From NCBI RefSeq assembly GCF_028769735.1, contig NC_088171.1, positions 129,039,533-129,103,532 of the forward strand: 64,000 nt of DNA. Direction: 5' to 3'. Numbering within the stretch: position 1 is the stretch's first letter; the number at the start of each line of letters is the position of its first letter. Made by a program: the position numbers and the translations under genes. Source of the DNA: Zonotrichia leucophrys gambelii (lineage: Eukaryota > Chordata > Aves > Passeriformes > Passerellidae). Positions 47,801 through 61,700 of this stretch are shown here, in pieces. Below the pieces are notes generated by a model. It was not told the DNA's origin. It searched no databases and worked only from the letters and a program-made list of their open reading frames with translations.

Positions 47801-50800
47801 GCCCTCTTTTAGGTCATCCATAAGTTACTTCTTTTAGTGAAGAGGCTCCCAAAATCACACTGGAGGCCCTGGGTAGATACCAAAGGAGTTGGTGGAGTTT
47901 TTTATTTCTTGTCAATGGGCAGATCCAAGAGAAGTGTTGAGAACAAGTCTCAACATGCAAATACTTTTTACTGATCTGACAAATGCCTCTGGCAGTGCAG
48001 CCTAAGCTGAACTTGAGAGCTTCAGGGAAAGTCTGCCTCCCCATCACTACTCCTTAGCCCACAGACATGGCTCTGAAGAGATTATACTTGGGTTGCTTTA
48101 TGAGGAAATGCAAGAATCCTTTTCCCAGCTGGTGGCCTTACCGTGCAGGAGGTTGTCCGGGCTCTGCAGCTGGGCTGTGTCTGCAGGTCTGTTTCCAAGC
48201 AGCCTGTCCAGGGCCCATCGTGTGCTGATAATGGTCCCCAGTGCTGGCCTCTGCCATGGGGGTCTCCAGGATGGGATGGGCTGCCTGCTGCTTCACAGGC
48301 ATTTTTGAGAGGTTAATTGAAGGCAGACTCCTGTGGCACATCAGCCACCTCCTAAGAGACTGGGACCACTCAGGAGGGGCTGGGGAATCTTGAAAGCAGT
48401 GACATGCCTTGGGTAGGAAAAGTATGACAAGCAAAAACTGTGCTGGTGGCAGTGGGAGTGACAGTGAATTTACTGCTCATTGCTTAGATGCCAGCAGCAG
48501 TGCCACAAAAGTGATCATCATACACAGACTGGTGTGGTCACTCATGTCCTGCAAGAGCCTCCCTGAGGGCTTCATCACCCAGCTCTGGGGAACTGAACCC
48601 AATGGTGAGCAGCACAAACGCTAACTAGTAAATATCTAATAATAGTACTGAATAATCACACTGGTGCTACCATCTGCTCACTTGGAACTCATGGCAGAAG
48701 TAGCTTTTGGGGCCTGGAAAATCACAAGTTCTGGGAATATTGGCTGCCAGTGTTAAACATGAGGAGCCCAGAGCAGACCTGGGAGGTCTGAGCCCTGCAG
48801 TTTCAGCCCCACCATGGCTGTTGCTGTTCTGACCTTGGCAGCAGTGATGCAGAGGACTGAGATGCCTCTGCTGTGAGCCACAGCCCCTCAGTGGGGAGAT
48901 CCTCCTTGCCCAGAGCAGGGCCTGTGCATGAAGACCAGCCCTGGCAGACACAGGAAGCTTTAGAGGCAATTTACAGCTTTGGAACAAGTGTGGTTCTCTA
49001 CTGAACAGAATGTTTCATTATTAGGTCTCTAGCATTTGAAAACATTTCTATGGGCCTTTACTGGTTTCTTTGCTACTGGGTTAACTTTTTCTGAGCTCAG
49101 GCTTGCTTTAATCCCCACAGGATGGAGCAGGACTTGGTGTGTCCTTTGGAAAATGGCAGCTGTGGAGCAGCTCCTCCACACCAGACCTGAATCCAGGTGC
49201 ATCTAAACCATGTTTTGATGCCCAGAAACTCCCCCAATACCTGCTTCTCTCTCAGGCATCTCAACTCTCCAGGTGGGAGGAAATCTGGGTTGCTGGAACT
49301 AAAGGGGAGAATGGGCATTAAATGAGGCTCCAGGAAAGCAGGGAAACATCTTTAAAGTTTTCCTCAGCTGTTGAGTTCCTCTTGGTTAGGTAACTATGGA
49401 GAAGAGTTTCCATTAATGAATTTAAGCCAGTTTAGTGAATAGAGGCTGTTCCAATCTTGGTTGCAGGGTCCCAGGGCAGTGATAAAACCCATGGTGCAGA
49501 GGAGTACTAGTTTAGAGTTGTTATAGCAAGCGTTTCTGCCCCGTGAGAAGAGGCTTGCCTATCAGTTATTGATTTCTTTGTTCTTTCCATTTGAAGGGAA
49601 ATAGATTTAGATTACAGCTTATTAGACTGGCTGGAGAACTGAATGTTTTTATCAAATCGTTTCATTCACAGTGTGTGCAATTGCTGGCTTCAGAGACAGG
49701 TGTTATGATAAGCCCTGACAGAGCTGCCTTGCTCCTTGCTCAGTCATCCCTCTGTCTCCTGCTCATTCATCCCCATGTGGGCTGATGGGATGGTGCCTGG
49801 GGGGCTCCTACAGCCACTACCACACATGCCTTGGTTTTGGATTAACATCATCATGGAAAAAAGGCATTGCTTGGTTTGTTTCTCCAAGATTCCTGATGTT
49901 AGAAGCCCCTTCCATGAAGCTGGTCCAGTTTGCTTAATTCCTCGTTAGCAGAGCAGGGTGTAAAGCCAAAAGTGTTTTCCCAGCTTCCCCCACACTGAGC
50001 AGGGTTTGAGGGCAGAGTGAGGATGTCACCTGCCTTTGGGGCACCTTTGAAAGGACAGCAGCTGGCCAATGCCAATGCCAATGCCAATGCCACAAGCCCT
50101 GCAGCCAGACAGAGGGACAAGGTGATGAGTCCTCCTCCTTGTAACCCCTCATAGCTCTTGAGCTGTGAGGCTGTAGGGTAGTGGCCAGAGCCATGGGATG
50201 CACATCCTGCATCTAGTGCAGGCAGGAAGTTTTATGGCTCTCTATAGGCTGCTGAGGCCAGACAAACTCGCGGGGAAACATTGCATGCTGCTGAGATAAT
50301 TGCAGGGATTCTCACAGCAGGCCATGGCCTACTGCAACACTAACTCACTGGATAAGAATTCCTCTGTATAATTAAAAATTTAAAAAAATTAAAATTATTA
50401 TTAAAAATAATTGTATTTTTAGCTATCTTGATTTTTTCTTTTTCTTTCCCCAGCCCCCCCCACTGGCTGATTTTATTGACCTTAAGCCCATTAGATGTGC
50501 ATACTTTAAAAACATGAGGTTCTTGAGATGTGTGTTAAAGTTCTGTTACTTTGAATATTAACCTACATTTACTCTTGGTGCTGCTGTACCTTGTGATGTG
50601 ATACCTGCATAAACAAATCTTTCTCTTCCACACCCATTAGATGGAATTAGCAGCACTGGTACATGCTAACTGTATTTTAAGCTCAAATGGTGTTTCCCAA
50701 AGTCCATAAAACAGAGACCAATTGCTGCCACTTCTGTTTCATTTGTGTCATGCTAATTCATTTCCCTGTTGCTACTGAGTGTAAGTCCAAATTAACAGGG

Positions 50801-51050
50801 TCTGGTTGGTCTCACATTGACCACACAAAAAGTCAGTGGTTTGGCCAGAAGTAGGAAAGGCAATTTTTCCCTCCAAACAGGCATTTTAGCTTGTGGGGCT
50901 GAAGAATGGAAGTTTACCACAGCTGACATGCATTATCAACACAAATACTGCTTGTGCAGATGGAGGGCTGGGGCTGGGGTGAGGAGCATTTTCCATAGAC
51001 CTCAAAGATGGGAAGGCAGATCCTTACACAGGATACTGGTGAGTACAGAA
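44816..51050. other. Downstream intergenic region, part 1, no gene seen
   Basis: The sequence is moderately GC-rich with many short stop-bounded ORFs on both strands. None shows a known family, codon pattern or splice logic. A TTTG/TTTTG tract is at about 45025-45052, and a TGTG/CACAC-rich patch at about 46355-46410. It may be upstream or intronic sequence of the next gene. Confidence 0.6.
50065..50092. repeat. Hexanucleotide tandem repeat (GCCAAT)n, about 4.7 units
   Basis: Four perfect GCCAAT units plus GCCA. Read as DNA these contain CCAAT boxes in series, but there is no promoter-like context (no CpG island). Confidence 0.9.
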
Positions 51051-51330
51051 GCACAGAATCGCAGAATAGTTTGGGTTGGAAGGGATCTTAAAGAGAATCT
51101 AGCTCTAATTCCCCTGCTGTGGGCTGGGACACCTTCCACTAACCCAGATGGCTCAAAGCCTCATTCAGCCTGGCCTTGAACACTTCCAGGCTGCTTCTCT
51201 TGGCACCCTGTTCCAGTGCCTCACCACCCTCACAGTGAACAATTTCCTCCTACCATCCAGTTCAAGACTGGCCTCTTTCAGTGTCATGGGGAGCCACTGG
51301 AAGCACTGCACCCAGTCAGTGCCTGATGAT
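51050..51330 (-). mobile_element. CR1 LINE, 3' fragment
   Basis: Tail-like CACAGAATCGCAGAATAGTT is followed by TGGGTTGGAAGGGATCTTAA and the CACCTTCCACTAACCCAG, GGCCTTGAACACTTCCAGG and CCAGTGCCTCACCACCCTCAC blocks, all in minus-strand CR1 order. The right border fades out. Confidence 0.92.
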
Positions 51331-54300
51331 GTGAGCCTGGGAGCGTGGCCTTGGTGTGCTAAGCACCTATAGAGCCCCATTCTCTGCTCTTTCTGCATAA
51401 AGCAATGCTTACACACAGGTGAGGTGTAAGTTAGAATGGAGTCTGTGCCATGCTGGGCAGGTGTTCACCTTCCCTCAGGGCCAGCGGTGTTTCAGACTAC
51501 ACTGGAACAAGCATCCAGTGAAAATAAACTGAGAAACCTGTGAACTGCAGCCCATTGGCAGAGAGTGCCAGCCCTTGTTCTGTGCTGGGCTGTGCTGGGC
51601 TGGTGGGGACCCAGCCCTGCAAGCAGAAGCCAGCAGAGCCCCTTGTTTGACTGCCTGGTGCCTCCTGGCAGGGTGAGGTCTGGCAGAGATTGCCAGGGGC
51701 ACTTTACAGTGCTGGCTTAAGCAGCATTCATTTATTTACCAGTGACCACCCTGAAGACCTTATCCAAAGCTAATTAATTGGCAGCAGCAGCTGTCCCAAT
51801 TTAATCACAACTGCCTGGCTTTTGCAATGAAAGGCAAGAACATGAGATCATGAGAGGGTGGTAGATTTTGGTTCAGGGACATCAAATACCTCCAGGGCAG
51901 TGCCCATCCGTGTGGGACACCCCAGCTGCCAGCTGGCCTGGGTGCCACCCCAGCAGTGGTGGCTGAAGGCAGCTGGTGGTGCTTGTAGTGAGGAGTTCAG
52001 CCTCCCTGTTCACAGCTTCCCTCCCTGTGGCCCCTTGGAGCAGCCTGTGCCACATCCCAGCACTGCTCCTCTTTAAGGGCTGTGGGAAAGCCCACACAGG
52101 TTATCCTTGGCTCCCGGGGCTATATCATGGCAGGGAGCATTTACAGGCTCATAAACTTTATTTGAGAGCATTTGTAGATTAGCCAATAAACTTTCCGGGA
52201 GTGAAACATGATTCTACCCAGGGAGGGGCTTTGCATCCAGAGGTTTTCCTCAGTGGCCAAACGTGTGGTGGCCTGGGACCGTGCTGTGCATGGATCTGTC
52301 AGCCAAGATAAGCAGCACGGGCTGAAAGGTGCCTGTGGGGCTGCCCTGCAGACTCTCCTGCTTGACCTTGCCCTGGGTGTGAGGAAAAGGAAGGTGTCTC
52401 TGTGGAGTGCAGGTGGGTCTGTGAGACAGCCACAGCAAACGCTGTGATCTGCAGCAGCTCCTGCTCTGGCTCAGTCTCTTGGGACCTGAATGTGCCATTC
52501 ACTGTCTCTATTTACATGTGCTGGGAGAGGAAGAATGAGAGAATCATGTGGAAGGCAAATATACTTTACAAAATTAAAAATAAACCACAGCCCCCTGCTC
52601 AGCTGTTCTTTAGCATCCACTCCTCCATGGTAGGAGCATCTCCTGTGGCTCTCCATTTGTGATTGATGAGTTGTTTTTCCTGGAGTCACTGGCTTGCGTG
52701 ATGTGGCATCCTCCCACGTGGAAGTGGATGCCAGCTGCTCCCAGGGGCCAGTGGCTCCTCCTGCTCAGGGATGAGTTGTGCCCATGGGAGGGAAATGCCA
52801 CCAAGAAACCTGGTGTCTCCTTCCCTCCCTTCATCCCCTTGAGCAAGGCTTTCTGCTCCTGCCCTGGGTGAAAACCAGCCCCTAACCCTGATGGCCCCTG
52901 GGGTGGGTGCTGACCATTCCTTCCTGCTGTTGTGCCACTGAAGCACTTGCTTTTTGCCCAGAGAAGCTCCCTAAGGAAGCAGATGGGCACTGTGCCATAG
53001 CACTGGGGTGTTCCATGCACCACTTTTGGTTTTGCAGGGCACTAGGCTGTAAGGTAGAATGGAGCATGGCTGCTGGGCAGTCATTCTGTAATGCAGTAAA
53101 ATTGTATTTGTATTTCTGCCTACACATTAGCATGCATCTTGCTTTAGGGGTCTAATTAGTGTAAGTTATGAGCTGGGGTGCTTGAGGCAGAAGCTGGAGT
53201 GGGGTGGAAGCCAACTCTGCAAGCACTGGAAGAAGGAAATTAGAATAATCTTGATGTGACCTAGCTTAATTTACACCTTCCTCACATCCTTGCAGCTCTC
53301 TTCCAAACCCACAGAGTGTCAGCCACACAAGTTTAGGCTGTTGATTAAGAAAATTATTGGAATCTGTTATGTGAAGAAATCAGAGGAAGTTTTACACTTA
53401 AATGTGTTCCCTTGGGATACACAATATCCTTCTGGACTTCTAGTAACACTCAGCCTGTAGTTCCAGCTGATGTTCATGGCACAGGATTCCGGCTCCAAGC
53501 TAGGAAAAATGTCATGGGTACTGGGACATTGGTGGATGCAGAGCAAGTTTGACCCTATAAGTTTCCTGGTTTTGCTGCAGGACCTGTGTTATCTAACAAT
53601 AAAGTCAGAAGAAAGCAGAAACTGTAGAGTTTTCAGAGTACTTGAGGTCCCCTGGGTAAACTTTGCCTTTCCTGAAAATGGCCTGAAATGGAGCAGTTCA
53701 GTCACACTTTCCGTGTTAAAAGCTCCAGAGGTGAATCATGAAAGGTTTCCCAAGCACACTGCTGAGCAGGAGCTGCAGATACCAAGTGCAACAGGTAACT
53801 TCAGCCATGGCTGCTTTGCAGCCACTGCATTGCCATCATTTGTTTAGCGTGTGCATTCTCCTTCTCTTCTTCTGGGGCCATGAGACAGCCTTCCCCTACA
53901 GCCTTCCCCCTGCACCCTCACAACCCACGGCAGTTTGTCTGTCTCTACCCAGCAGGCTCTGGTGCAGAGCAGCAGCTGGAAAGGTGCTGGTGTGGCTGAC
54001 AGGAGCAGGATCCATGCTGGAAGGTTGAAATCTGCACATGGATGCAGGATAGTGCCTGAAGTTTCATCCCCATACAACCCATATGTCTGGCATTGCCTCA
54101 GCCCCGAATCCTGCCTTTCAAATGTGGAAGTGGCTTCCTGAGGAACAATTTGGGTTAAACCACAAGGTACTGGACCTGTTTGAGTCCTCCTGAGAGAAGT
54201 TTTGGCCAGTCATACTGGAAGTTGGAGCAGATGATGAATGTCTATCATTGAAATTATTAGTTCATCATGAAGAACCTCCAGAAGTAGAAATGGTTCATTC

Positions 54301-57248
54301 TACTTCTTCAATCAAGGCGATCACAGCTGAGAAAACACTTGGTAGATGTGAGGGATAAAATAACGTTTTGCTTCAGCCATTGTAATTAGCCACAAGAACA
54401 TGTGTTCATGTCACCTTTGCAAAGGTGTAACTAGCACAAGGCCGGGCCTCATGAGAGTGAGGGGGAGGAAAAGGGGAGCAAATGATGCTGGCTGCTGTGG
54501 AGAGAAGGGAAAAAGGAAGAAGGTATTGGTTTGAGCACAGTAGGTGGTTGGATGTGAATTCCTGAGTACCCAGCCCAAGGAAAAAGGGACAGGGACCCCA
54601 TGGGCTAGGGAAGGCACAAAAGTCTGTGCATTTTGAGGGGAGGTGTGCCTCCTCAGTGAGAGGCACCTGACTCAGCTGACTTGTTTATATTAATAAATAG
54701 TCTTCCTTTGACAACTTTTGTCTTTTTCCAACTTTATTGGTAAGTGAGCATTTCCCACAGTAGATGCCCAGCTGCAGGTCCCTTCTGAGGAGCACCAAAT
54801 CTTGAGTGCAGTCTCATGTCTCTCAGGGAGCAGTACCTGGAGGAAGCCGCTTTCTACCACACTTATCTCCTGCTTTGCTTGGGAGGTAGATTATTGTTCT
54901 GGAGATGGGTTTGTCCTCTCTGCCTTGCAAAGCAAAGGAGGCTTTCCAAGAAAGAGGAAAACCAAACCAGCATGAAACTTCTTTTTGGTTTTCTAAGCTG
55001 GGCCCACTCAAGGCCAGGCCTCACTCCCCAGTTACCAGCTTCACATCTTGGTTCATTAGCTCTGTCACATCTGCCTTATCTGGTCTGTCAAACCAACCTC
55101 TTGGGGTGACAGATTTGTCTCTGCTTGGTGCAAAGTGCTCAGGGAATTTATTTTAGCTTACGTGGTCTTCAGCGCCAAGAAGCCTGATCTGATCTGATAT
55201 ATCTGATCTTTTCATGTGCCAAGTGTGTCTCACATTGTGGTGTTAGGAACAGCTCTCACTGCTCTTGATCTTTCTCCCTACTTTTTAGCACATTTTCTTC
55301 AGTGGCTCCCATGTTCTGGTTTGCTCCTCTGGGGCTGGGAGGGGAACTGGCACATGCTCTGCAAGTGATGAGCTAGCTATCCCTACTTCCTATTGTCACA
55401 TCCTTCTAAGGAAAAAAGCTCCCATCTTCTTGGAAGGTGGAGATGTTAGTGTTCTATATACTCTAGCAGGAGAAAATAAATGTCTGTAAGAGACACCAGC
55501 TGGGACCTGGCAACCTCTTGTTACACCGGTGTAAGCTGGGGGAGAAGGTGATGGATGCTGGGGATGTCACTGGAAGGGATTGATTTCTTCCATATGGAAC
55601 TTCCATTCATATAAAAAAAATCAATCCCAGCTCTTTTTAAAGACCACATGCATTACTACCGAGTCGTATTACGAAACTGCAAATTTAGTAATGTATTTGA
55701 GCTCTCAGATGTTTTTTATTACAGTCTTAGTGTACCTTCTTTTCCTCTGAAGTGTCCTTTTTGCAAACAATGTCTTTCCCATTGCTGTGTGTCCCCTTTC
55801 CTTCCCAGCTCCACCCCTTGCACCAGGAAGGCACCATGGCCAGGCACAGGTAGGCTGATGTTGTTGGGATGTTTGCAGGAGTGAATTTTCTTCAGTAAAT
55901 TGAAAAGGGTCTCAGGTAAGTGAAAGTTGTCTCCAACTGTGAGGAATTGACAATCTCAGCTGGAAATTTCCTCACTGCCTTTAGGCTGGGACAAGGCAGT
56001 TTAGTTTTGCTTTTAGGGTCATCCTTGTTACCATTCACATAGAACAAGCAATGTGAAAAATGTATTAGGTAAAATAAAGTGTATCAAGGAGCTGTAGCTC
56101 TTTTCATGGTGAGTAGCAAAACCACTGTAACTTAAAGCATAATCTCAATTTAATTTTTAATAAATAACATCCATTTAAAAAAATTCAATACCTGTTCTTG
56201 ATTAAGTTTTGAAGAACTGTGTGTACTGGATAACAAGATGGAATTGCATTAACATCCAGAATTTAATTTATCATCAGACTTCAAAAGAATTTTCTGCTCA
56301 TGTGAAGCAAATTTCAAAGTTGTTATGGTTCATCTTCCAAGAGTCCCATCTTTTTGATGTTAGTGTAAAAATGTATTGCACAGACCATGGGACAAGCAAA
56401 GTATGAAGTAATTTTCTTCAGCATCTTTCTTAAAACGCCATAGAATTCTGACTTTTTTGTGAACAAGCATATACCTAAAGGAAAATCTTATGGTTAATCC
56501 AAGTAAAAATGTTTATTTATATTATCCCTTTTATCTAAGTAGTTTTGAAATATCTTACAAATAGGCTAAAACCTGTATTTTAAAGTAAAACTGCATTAGT
56601 TGAAATGTAACTTCATCTGTAAATTATGGCAAAAAGAGTGGAATTTTCCAGAAATGTAATTCAACAGTTTAGTGTTGGTCTGAGCTTTAGTTACCATCAG
56701 GAAATTTAGAGAGGTTCAGGAAGGCACGCCTCAGATACAATTTCAAAGGATTAAATCTAGGTTTCCCAGGTTTCCAATGGGTCTGTAACAACCCTGCTGG
56801 ACAGGAATGTGTCATTGCTGATGCTGTCGTGCCCAAAACTAATAATTCTGTGGTTGTATTATATTAAAGCTCTTATCTGTCAATTGCTATCTTAAAAAAC
56901 AAAAGTTTTTTGTTCTCAGCAATGTTCTGAGGTGAAAATAGATGACAGGAAAGATAAACAGTCTCAGACTGCAATAAAATCCTGTGAATCAGGAGAAAAA
57001 TTTGGACCTTGTATTTTAAGGAAATAACATGTGCAGAAAGTAATATGTAAAAGAAAATAATTTTGAACACATTTGTAGGATTATCACTGCAATTTGCCAA
57101 TATATTATTCAATAGCTTAGTCTAAAGGCAATGTCCAAACCCATAAAATGTGTAATTGGAATTTGTGGGTTGATAGAGACCTATTTTGGTCTGTGTGAAC
57201 TGCTCTTGTTGCATAGAGAAGATAAGGTTTTTTGAGAACTCCTAACAA
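51331..57248. other. Downstream intergenic region, part 2, no gene seen
   Basis: Unique sequence. A GATCT-rich short repeat is at about 55185-55208. GC content falls after about 55.9 kb. No coding exon, RNA gene or large TE was recognised. Confidence 0.6.
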
Positions 57249-57332
57249 GAAGACTCATGAAGATAAATCTGACTGGCTCTAAATAGCCAAGAAAACTCAT
57301 CAAGATAATTCCAGCTGGCTCTAAATAACTGG
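57249..57332. repeat. Tandem duplication with 42-bp period
   Basis: GAAGACTCATGAAGATAAAT at 57249 and GAAAACTCATCAAGATAATT at 57291 begin two adjacent 42-base units that both contain CTGGCTCTAAATA. It is followed at about 57355 by TAATAAAGG. Such a pair could be enhancer repeats of a decayed LTR, but I cannot find LTR ends. Confidence 0.75.
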
Positions 57333-58634
57333 GGGTGTACCAGTTACTTTGCTAATAAAGGTCATGACCATGAAGACTTCTATAAACTTCAATGGAGTGT
57401 GACTCAAAGAACATTAAATTTTCATTACAAGCAGGTTTGTGCCTTCTAAAACAGGTTATACAGTGAGTCAAATTTCAGCTTTGGCAATCTGTGCACATGC
57501 AGCATGGGTCAGTCACCAATGCTGCACCGTGGTGCTGTGGGTAGGATGTTTAGCTGAGAGCCAGGCTGTAGTGGCACTGCATGGAGTGGGGTAACAGCCC
57601 CTTCAGCAGCCACTGAGAAGCTCTTCAAATGTGTCAGCACAAGGTAAATAATCCAAAACCTGGTCCTTGGGGCATAAAGAATGTGTGTTTTGAAGCCTTT
57701 AGGGTTTGCTTCATATGAAGTCCAGAAAAACCTTCTTGCTGCACGATCTCATTTTTCTTGAAAGCCTTATTCAATTTTCTAGACACCTTATGTTTAACTA
57801 CTGAGGTTAAATAAATACAGAAATTCTCACTTTTCTTGATCCTGTGGTGACATTTTTCACTGTGTTGCTGCATAAATCTTTTGGTTGTGAAAATCATCCA
57901 TTCCATCTTAGACTGGCCACATCTACAATACTAAATTAAATGTGCCCATGGTTTTTAGCTGTTCCAAGATCAAGTTGAATGGGGCAGCCTGGTCTTGCCC
58001 TGTTATCATCTCACCCTTGGAGCAGGGCTGCATCCACAACACCTGCTGGGACAGCACTAACTCCCACATTTGGGGCTTGTTTGGGACAGTATTGCATGGT
58101 GTGGGGCAAGACCCTGCCAGGGACTCCAAAAATAATTGAACATCCCACAGTGTTCACAAGGCATCCCTCATGAAAGTATCTTGCAGTTCTTTCTCTTTCC
58201 AAATAAGCAGCAGCCTGTCAGTCTGGAAGAGAGTGATCTGGAACAAGGTAAAGATCAAAGGATGGTCAAACCCATCTGAGGAGAAATGAGGCCCAGCTCT
58301 TGCAGTGTTGCATCAATGATGTTTTCAGTTGCTGCTTAATGGAATAAGTTTTGTATGGTATTTAAGGCATTCCTCTCACCCTTCATGTTTTATGTATTTG
58401 TGTATTTGCGTATGTGTCTGTACCTTTTTTGCTTGATTTGCTGCCTATCAGATGCTTTCTGATGTCTTCCATGTGACGGGATTTAAAAAAACTATTTTCA
58501 GCACTTTTCTTTAATCTTGTTAAGTCTTCATCACTGCACATCTTCTCCAGATGTTTTGATTGGACTAGCACATTATTTAAATCTAAGAAAAAAATAAATT
58601 TGTTACTAAAGATATGAGAAATAATAGCTCAGCT
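57333..58634. other. Downstream intergenic region, part 3, no gene seen
   Basis: Unique AT-rich sequence. Small ORFs only. Confidence 0.6.
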
Positions 58635-58731
58635 GGACATGGTGCAGGGCAGTCTGCTCTGGGTGGGCCAAGCAGCGTCTTGGACCAGGACACTTCCAGA
58701 GATCCCTTCCCACCTCAACCATTCTGTGAGG
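58635..58731 (+). mobile_element. CR1 LINE, short 3' end
   Basis: GGCAGTCTGCTCTGGGTG, then CCAGAGATCCCTTCCCACC, TCAACCATTCTGTGAGG. This is the sense-strand terminal 95 bases of CR1 with one copy of the octamer tail. Confidence 0.85.
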
Positions 58732-61700
58732 GCATCTGTGTGGGGATTAAACTTCATTATTGCTCCCCAGCTCCCCAGATTTGCCATGGGTCATTAAAGT
58801 AATGCATCAACATGTCCTGGGAGAGGATCTTGGAAAGTGTTGAAGGTAGCCCAGTTCCCATCAGGCTTATCCCATGCTGACCCCAAGTGCTGTTGCGGAA
58901 CAAATCCTGTCTTCCTGTTAGGGACACATGGCTTCACTGCCTACTGATTGCCAAAAATGCAGCAGGGTTTGGCCTCATTTGACAGCCTTGTGGGTGATTA
59001 TGCTATATATGTATTGATTGTGTGAATAATGACTATTTCTCCAGGTTTTGTTTTGCTCTGGACTGCAATCTGTTTCCAGTGTGTAACAATATTCCTCTAC
59101 ATATGGACTTCCTATAAATACCTTGCTGCAAGTCTTTTCTGCAGTACAAACACAGCAGAGTCCCGCTGATATGCTGGCCAGTCTGTGATCAGCAGAGGCA
59201 TGATTTTAATGCTGTTCAGATATGGCACAGGAAATATGCAGCTTAAGTCAACAGTCAGGAGTAGGATTTTCATTACTGTAACTGGGCAAAAGGGACAGAA
59301 ATAACAATTGTGAGACATGGAAGAATAGGACTGGTAGGGTCTTCAGGAAACCACCCCAGTCATTCCTGTTGGCTAAGGCAGCACAAATCACACTTCTGTC
59401 AATCCTTATGTAATAGCCAAGCCTGTACTTGATCCAGGCTCCGGTGCTGGATCCCACCATCATCCCAGGCAGTGAAACCCAGTGTGTCACCTTAGGCACT
59501 CTCAAACAAGCCTTCCTTCACAATATTTTAAAATTCCTTTACTTTTTCCTCACAGGAGTGCAAAACAAACCCCCCAAAACGTAAGAAGCTAACTCATTGC
59601 CGCTGTGTGGTTTTTGTCTGAATAAGCTGCCCAGCCTTGTCTTCCTTGGCTTTCCCCATGGGTTATGGTGAACGACCCAGCTGCCTCAGCAGTCCTTCTG
59701 GGTCCCCTGGCCATGCCTGTCAGTGTTTGGTTCATCACAAACCACGAGTCTTAGGGATAAATGTCATAGATGGCACTGCTCAAGACATCTGGCTCCTCTA
59801 TCAGCACACACAGTGCTCTGCCCACATGCTCTGGCCATGGTGGTTGGGACACATTTTCTGTTGGCCACTGCCAGAAGAAGCCTTGGAGCAGGAGAAAAGG
59901 ACAGGCAATTTTCCACACAGAGCAATGAAAAAGACAGAGGACTCAACAGGGATAGAGGAGAAAAAGCATCTCAAATTTACACTGCCCAGAATGAGTTTCT
60001 CCATAATTACAAGTGACCTAATACTGCTCCTAGGGGACCACCTGCCACCTTTTGATGGTTTTCTTGAAAATATGTAATTTTCTGCAGAAGGAAGTCAGCT
60101 TCAAGTGCCCTCTGTTGAGATCCTTTGGGAATTGAGGGCATTTAGGCTGTTTCAGACAGAAACTATCATCCTGTTATTGGCTCCTCACCACTAACTCACT
60201 TCTCCTAAAGCTGACTCAAACCATCAGAACAGAATGTGATTTTTGGAAATGGATTTTTGAGAATGTTTTTTTGGAAAACCTAATTTCAGGTATTTTTCTG
60301 GAAGGATTTCTGAAGGACACTCCCCAAAGGCCTTGCTCTGTTCCCATCTCTGCCCCTTGTGCAAGGACACTGAGGTAACCTTAACTGCTGTCCCCTGCCC
60401 CTTTTGCCAAAGCACCCTGATTGCTGGAGTCAGGCCGGCTTCCCACTGACATCCCTGCTGAATTCAGCTGGAGCTGCAAGGCATCTTTGCTTTACTTCCC
60501 TGTTCTTCCTCTTTGCTCCCCGCAGTTTTGTCTTGCCCAGATGGCCCAGTGCCATCTGTGACCATGGCCACCACACTGCCGTGGGGTTGCAGGGCGCTGC
60601 CCTGGGAGGGAGCCCGTGCTGCCCGTGGTGTGCCAGCAGCTTTTCCAGAGGGAAAGCACCACGGGCACATGAGGGGTGCTGCTCTGCGGGGTGTGCCACA
60701 CAGCAGCTTTGTTTTGTCATTCTAGGGACACTATTGGAAATGACATTCATTGTAATGTGTTCATCCTACTGGATTTAATTAGAAACATTCAGCTTTAATT
60801 AAGTGTTTGTTTTGCAGTCCCAGTAGTTCCATTTTGATAAGGCTCTGTCATGCAAATGCCAAATGAAGCTGAGGAAGTAGATTATTGCATGTCATAGTTC
60901 CTGAGTAATGATTAAAGACAATGCAGGGTGAGATACAGTTGCTGAGAGTGGGAGGCAACTCTGCCTTTCTTCAAGTGTTTGCTTCATGCTTTCCAGGAAA
61001 TTTCCTGTACTATTAGTTCTCTGTGTCCTCAGACTCATTCTTGGCTTTCCAGCATCCTCCTCCCACGACATTTTCAGGGACTGACAGGGGTGCAGTGGGG
61101 ACAGGGAAGGTTGTGCTGTGCCACTGACTCTTCCATCCTTCCACCCAGGACAGGGGGAGCAGGAACAAAACAGAGCTCCATGCCAAAACTGTAGCCTTCC
61201 TTTTCTCTCTCCTTTTCTCAGTAAACCTGCAATTTTTCCTTTTTATACAAGAGTTTGGGTGCTAATGCTGCAGCTGTCTGACTTGCCCATGCATGGGCCA
61301 CTCTTTATATATAAAAAAGCTGCATATTCTGTAGCTGCTGCCTCTGTTAATGGTTTACTTACTTACAAACCTTTGTTGCTTGAAGTGTAATTTGAAGCTT
61401 AGCAGAGAAATAGGTTCCAGTTATAATAACACATAGGGAACAGACATAAGCAAGAGTTTTCCCATGAGGCCATACTAACGCATGAACTCTTGCTTTAGTA
61501 AGAGTTCATGTAACACAACTTCACAGATGAAGATGTTTTCCACATCAAACATCCTAAATACTATTTTGGGGGGTTTTTTGAGAGTGTAACAATGAGCAGA
61601 GAAAAGAATTCCACACCTCAGACCCAGGAACATAAATCAGCTCTGACTGAGGAATTTCTACCTGTGAAGAGCCACACCACTCCATGATGACAGTCTCTCT

